Of a stretch of 64,000 bases of DNA, positions 62,686 to 64,000 are shown piece after piece. The notes below the pieces were generated by a model. It searched no databases. It was given only the letters and a program-made list of their open reading frames with translations, and was not told the DNA's origin. The first letter of the stretch is position 1. Every line of letters starts with the position of its first letter. Origin of the DNA: Paraspadella gotoi. Its lineage: Eukaryota; Chaetognatha. The position numbers and the translations under genes were made by a program. Location: contig CM119266.1 of assembly GCA_051294375.1 (NCBI GenBank), forward strand, positions 10,577,571 to 10,641,570. The letters run 5' to 3'.

Positions 62686-63069
62686 AGAACGGGTCGCGGC
62701 AGATCGAAGATCGCCGTAATTAGAGGCGAGGGTCAAGAGAATAAAAGGCGGGGAGGAAAAATGAGGGGGGGGAGAGAAGATGGAAAGAGAGAGAGAGAGA
62801 GAGAGAAGAGAGCCGATGATCATCTCCTGTGTGTACTATTTCGGTTTCGGTCGCTCTGCCTTTTGATTTTTGAAGAAACCAAAAGTGACCATTGTTCTAT
62901 TTCCCACTCGCCTAGACGGGACGTCCGGATGTATCTCCTGGGACAAGATAAAAAAAACGAGGTCACAGGGAGGAAATTGTCAAAATTGTTTTATAAATTT
63001 CACGCCCAAAATTTAAAAAAAAAAATTTTTGGTACGAGATTTTCTATTTTAATATAACTTAATTTTCTC

Positions 63070-63106
63070 ATGAAAATTGCTAAATTACCTGGTACAACCA
63101 ATATTG
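63070..63106 (-). repeat. Dispersed repeat, partial copy C (reverse)
   Basis: The reverse complement reads tattggttgtacca, then ggtaatttagca and attttcatgag. The first block matches copies A and B exactly; the rest is related but shifted by an insertion. Confidence 0.5.
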
Positions 63107-64000
63107 TATTTCCCAATTCCAAAATGTTGGATTTATTAATGTAAAAATTAAGATTTTGTCAAAGAAAAAAGGACTTTTCGCCAACCAGTCGCTGCTACCG
63201 AATTTTTCTCCTCTCGCTTCGCCGCGTTACAAAAGAAAAAAACTCTCCTTTTTCAGCCTAATTCGAATTTGGGTGAACACGGAGTGACGAACAAAAGAAC
63301 AGCATTTTTTTTTCATTTCGATTCGCTTATCGATTCGATCGATGAAGAGAGAGAATCTTTTGAGGCATCGACGATGGGAGCGTCCCCTTAAAAAAAAGGA
63401 GGGGACGTTGGCAAGGGACAGGTTCCCAACTTAAAGGGACGATAGAGGAGAGAATTGATCAAATTTTTTTTTTCAATTTCCAATGTCTTTCTCTCTCTTA
63501 TCTCACTATCAATGGTTAAATTTGTACTTTAATCTTATTTGCATATAGCAGTATTTGATTAATTAGAAAATATTTTTAATCATACCGTATGAGAGGATTT
63601 TCATTGAAATATGACGGTTGTTCACACCAAATGTAAAAATGGGACTTGATCTTTCACTCTATGGAATTACTATTTGATTAATTATAATAAACGTAGGTGA
63701 TGAAAACAGCGACAAAGAAAAAATTAATTGTCTTCTTTAAAAAGTCTCGAAGAATATTCTTTGTAAAAAAAAACAAAAAATCACAACAATTCAAGGCATG
63801 CCACCACATAAACGTTAAAATTTGAATGGAGTGTCAAACCCCAAGGTAACACTCTAGATCAGTTGATAATATCATAAGTGTTTCTGAAAATACAGTATTA
63901 CAGCGTCTACTTAAGTGGAGTAAAAAGATAATAAAAGGCTAAAGAAACAGGATGAAGGTGAAATTATGACAGGTTTTCTTGACCAAATAATTTTCAAAAG

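Larger units (their letters stand above)
47838..64000. other. Region 5' of the first visible exon, probably intron, no gene recognised
   Basis: The exon at 47837 begins mid-codon after an acceptor, so an upstream exon must lie on the minus strand at higher coordinates. Family members have an isolated N-terminal C2H2 finger and an acidic stretch before this point; I did not find a matching exon here. A 175-base gap (48586-48760) lies in the region. The rest is GA/CT repeats, AT-rich stretches (47,880-48,030; 55,750-56,200; 58,500-58,800; 63,050-64,000), a GC-rich G-run island at 56.25-56.33 kb and a GGGGCC array at 62.64 kb. Confidence 0.5.

Noticed and set aside
63380-63410. Small hairpin cgtcccctt / aggggacg around an A run
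   Set aside because: Short stem with a bulge, of a kind expected by chance in a window of this size.

Overview
This is a eukaryotic, almost certainly arthropod, genomic window that is mostly intron. The evidence for a eukaryote is three exons with canonical splice sites that join in frame, AT-rich stretches between GC-rich islands, a very high density of simple repeats (above all GA/CT), and scaffold gaps written as runs of 10 N plus one of 175 N. CpG is common, as in lightly methylated invertebrate genomes. I cannot name the species.

Only one gene can be supported. It lies on the minus strand and is the ZNF423/ZNF521 (Oaz) type of multi-C2H2 zinc-finger transcription factor. Its visible exons, in transcript order, are 47837-47688 (a Ser/Pro/Thr-rich linker), 47575-47379 (linker plus most of one finger) and 26621-26482 (the last His of that finger, one whole finger and the start of a third). 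Phases agree across both introns (112 bp and 20,757 bp). The 20.8 kb intron falls between the two zinc-binding histidines of one finger. Exons before 47837 and after 26482 must exist, but I could not recognise them here, so roughly 160 codons of a much larger protein are visible.

Layout. 1-5755: two tandem copies of one non-coding segment. The first copy has many extra bases and reads through both N gaps of the second, so it looks like uncorrected long-read sequence retained next to the polished version. 5756-26481: non-coding sequence downstream of the last visible exon, probably intron. 26622-47378: the large intron. 47838-64000: upstream sequence, probably intron of the same gene.

The non-coding part holds over thirty GA/CT microsatellites (up to 94 bp), several CGA, GAA and AT tracts, a GGGGCC array, small minisatellites, long polypurine/polypyrimidine tracts, a short dispersed repeat in three places and a perfect 12-bp GC-rich inverted repeat. 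Motif matches that may mark regulatory DNA include four full CRE palindromes, an E-box/CRE/ETS cluster, a cluster of four nuclear-receptor half-sites, and NRF1-type and YY1/Pho-type sites. GA/CT tracts often occur as opposite-strand neighbours within about 350 bp. I found no tRNA, rRNA, CRISPR array, autonomous transposon or new multi-gene system.
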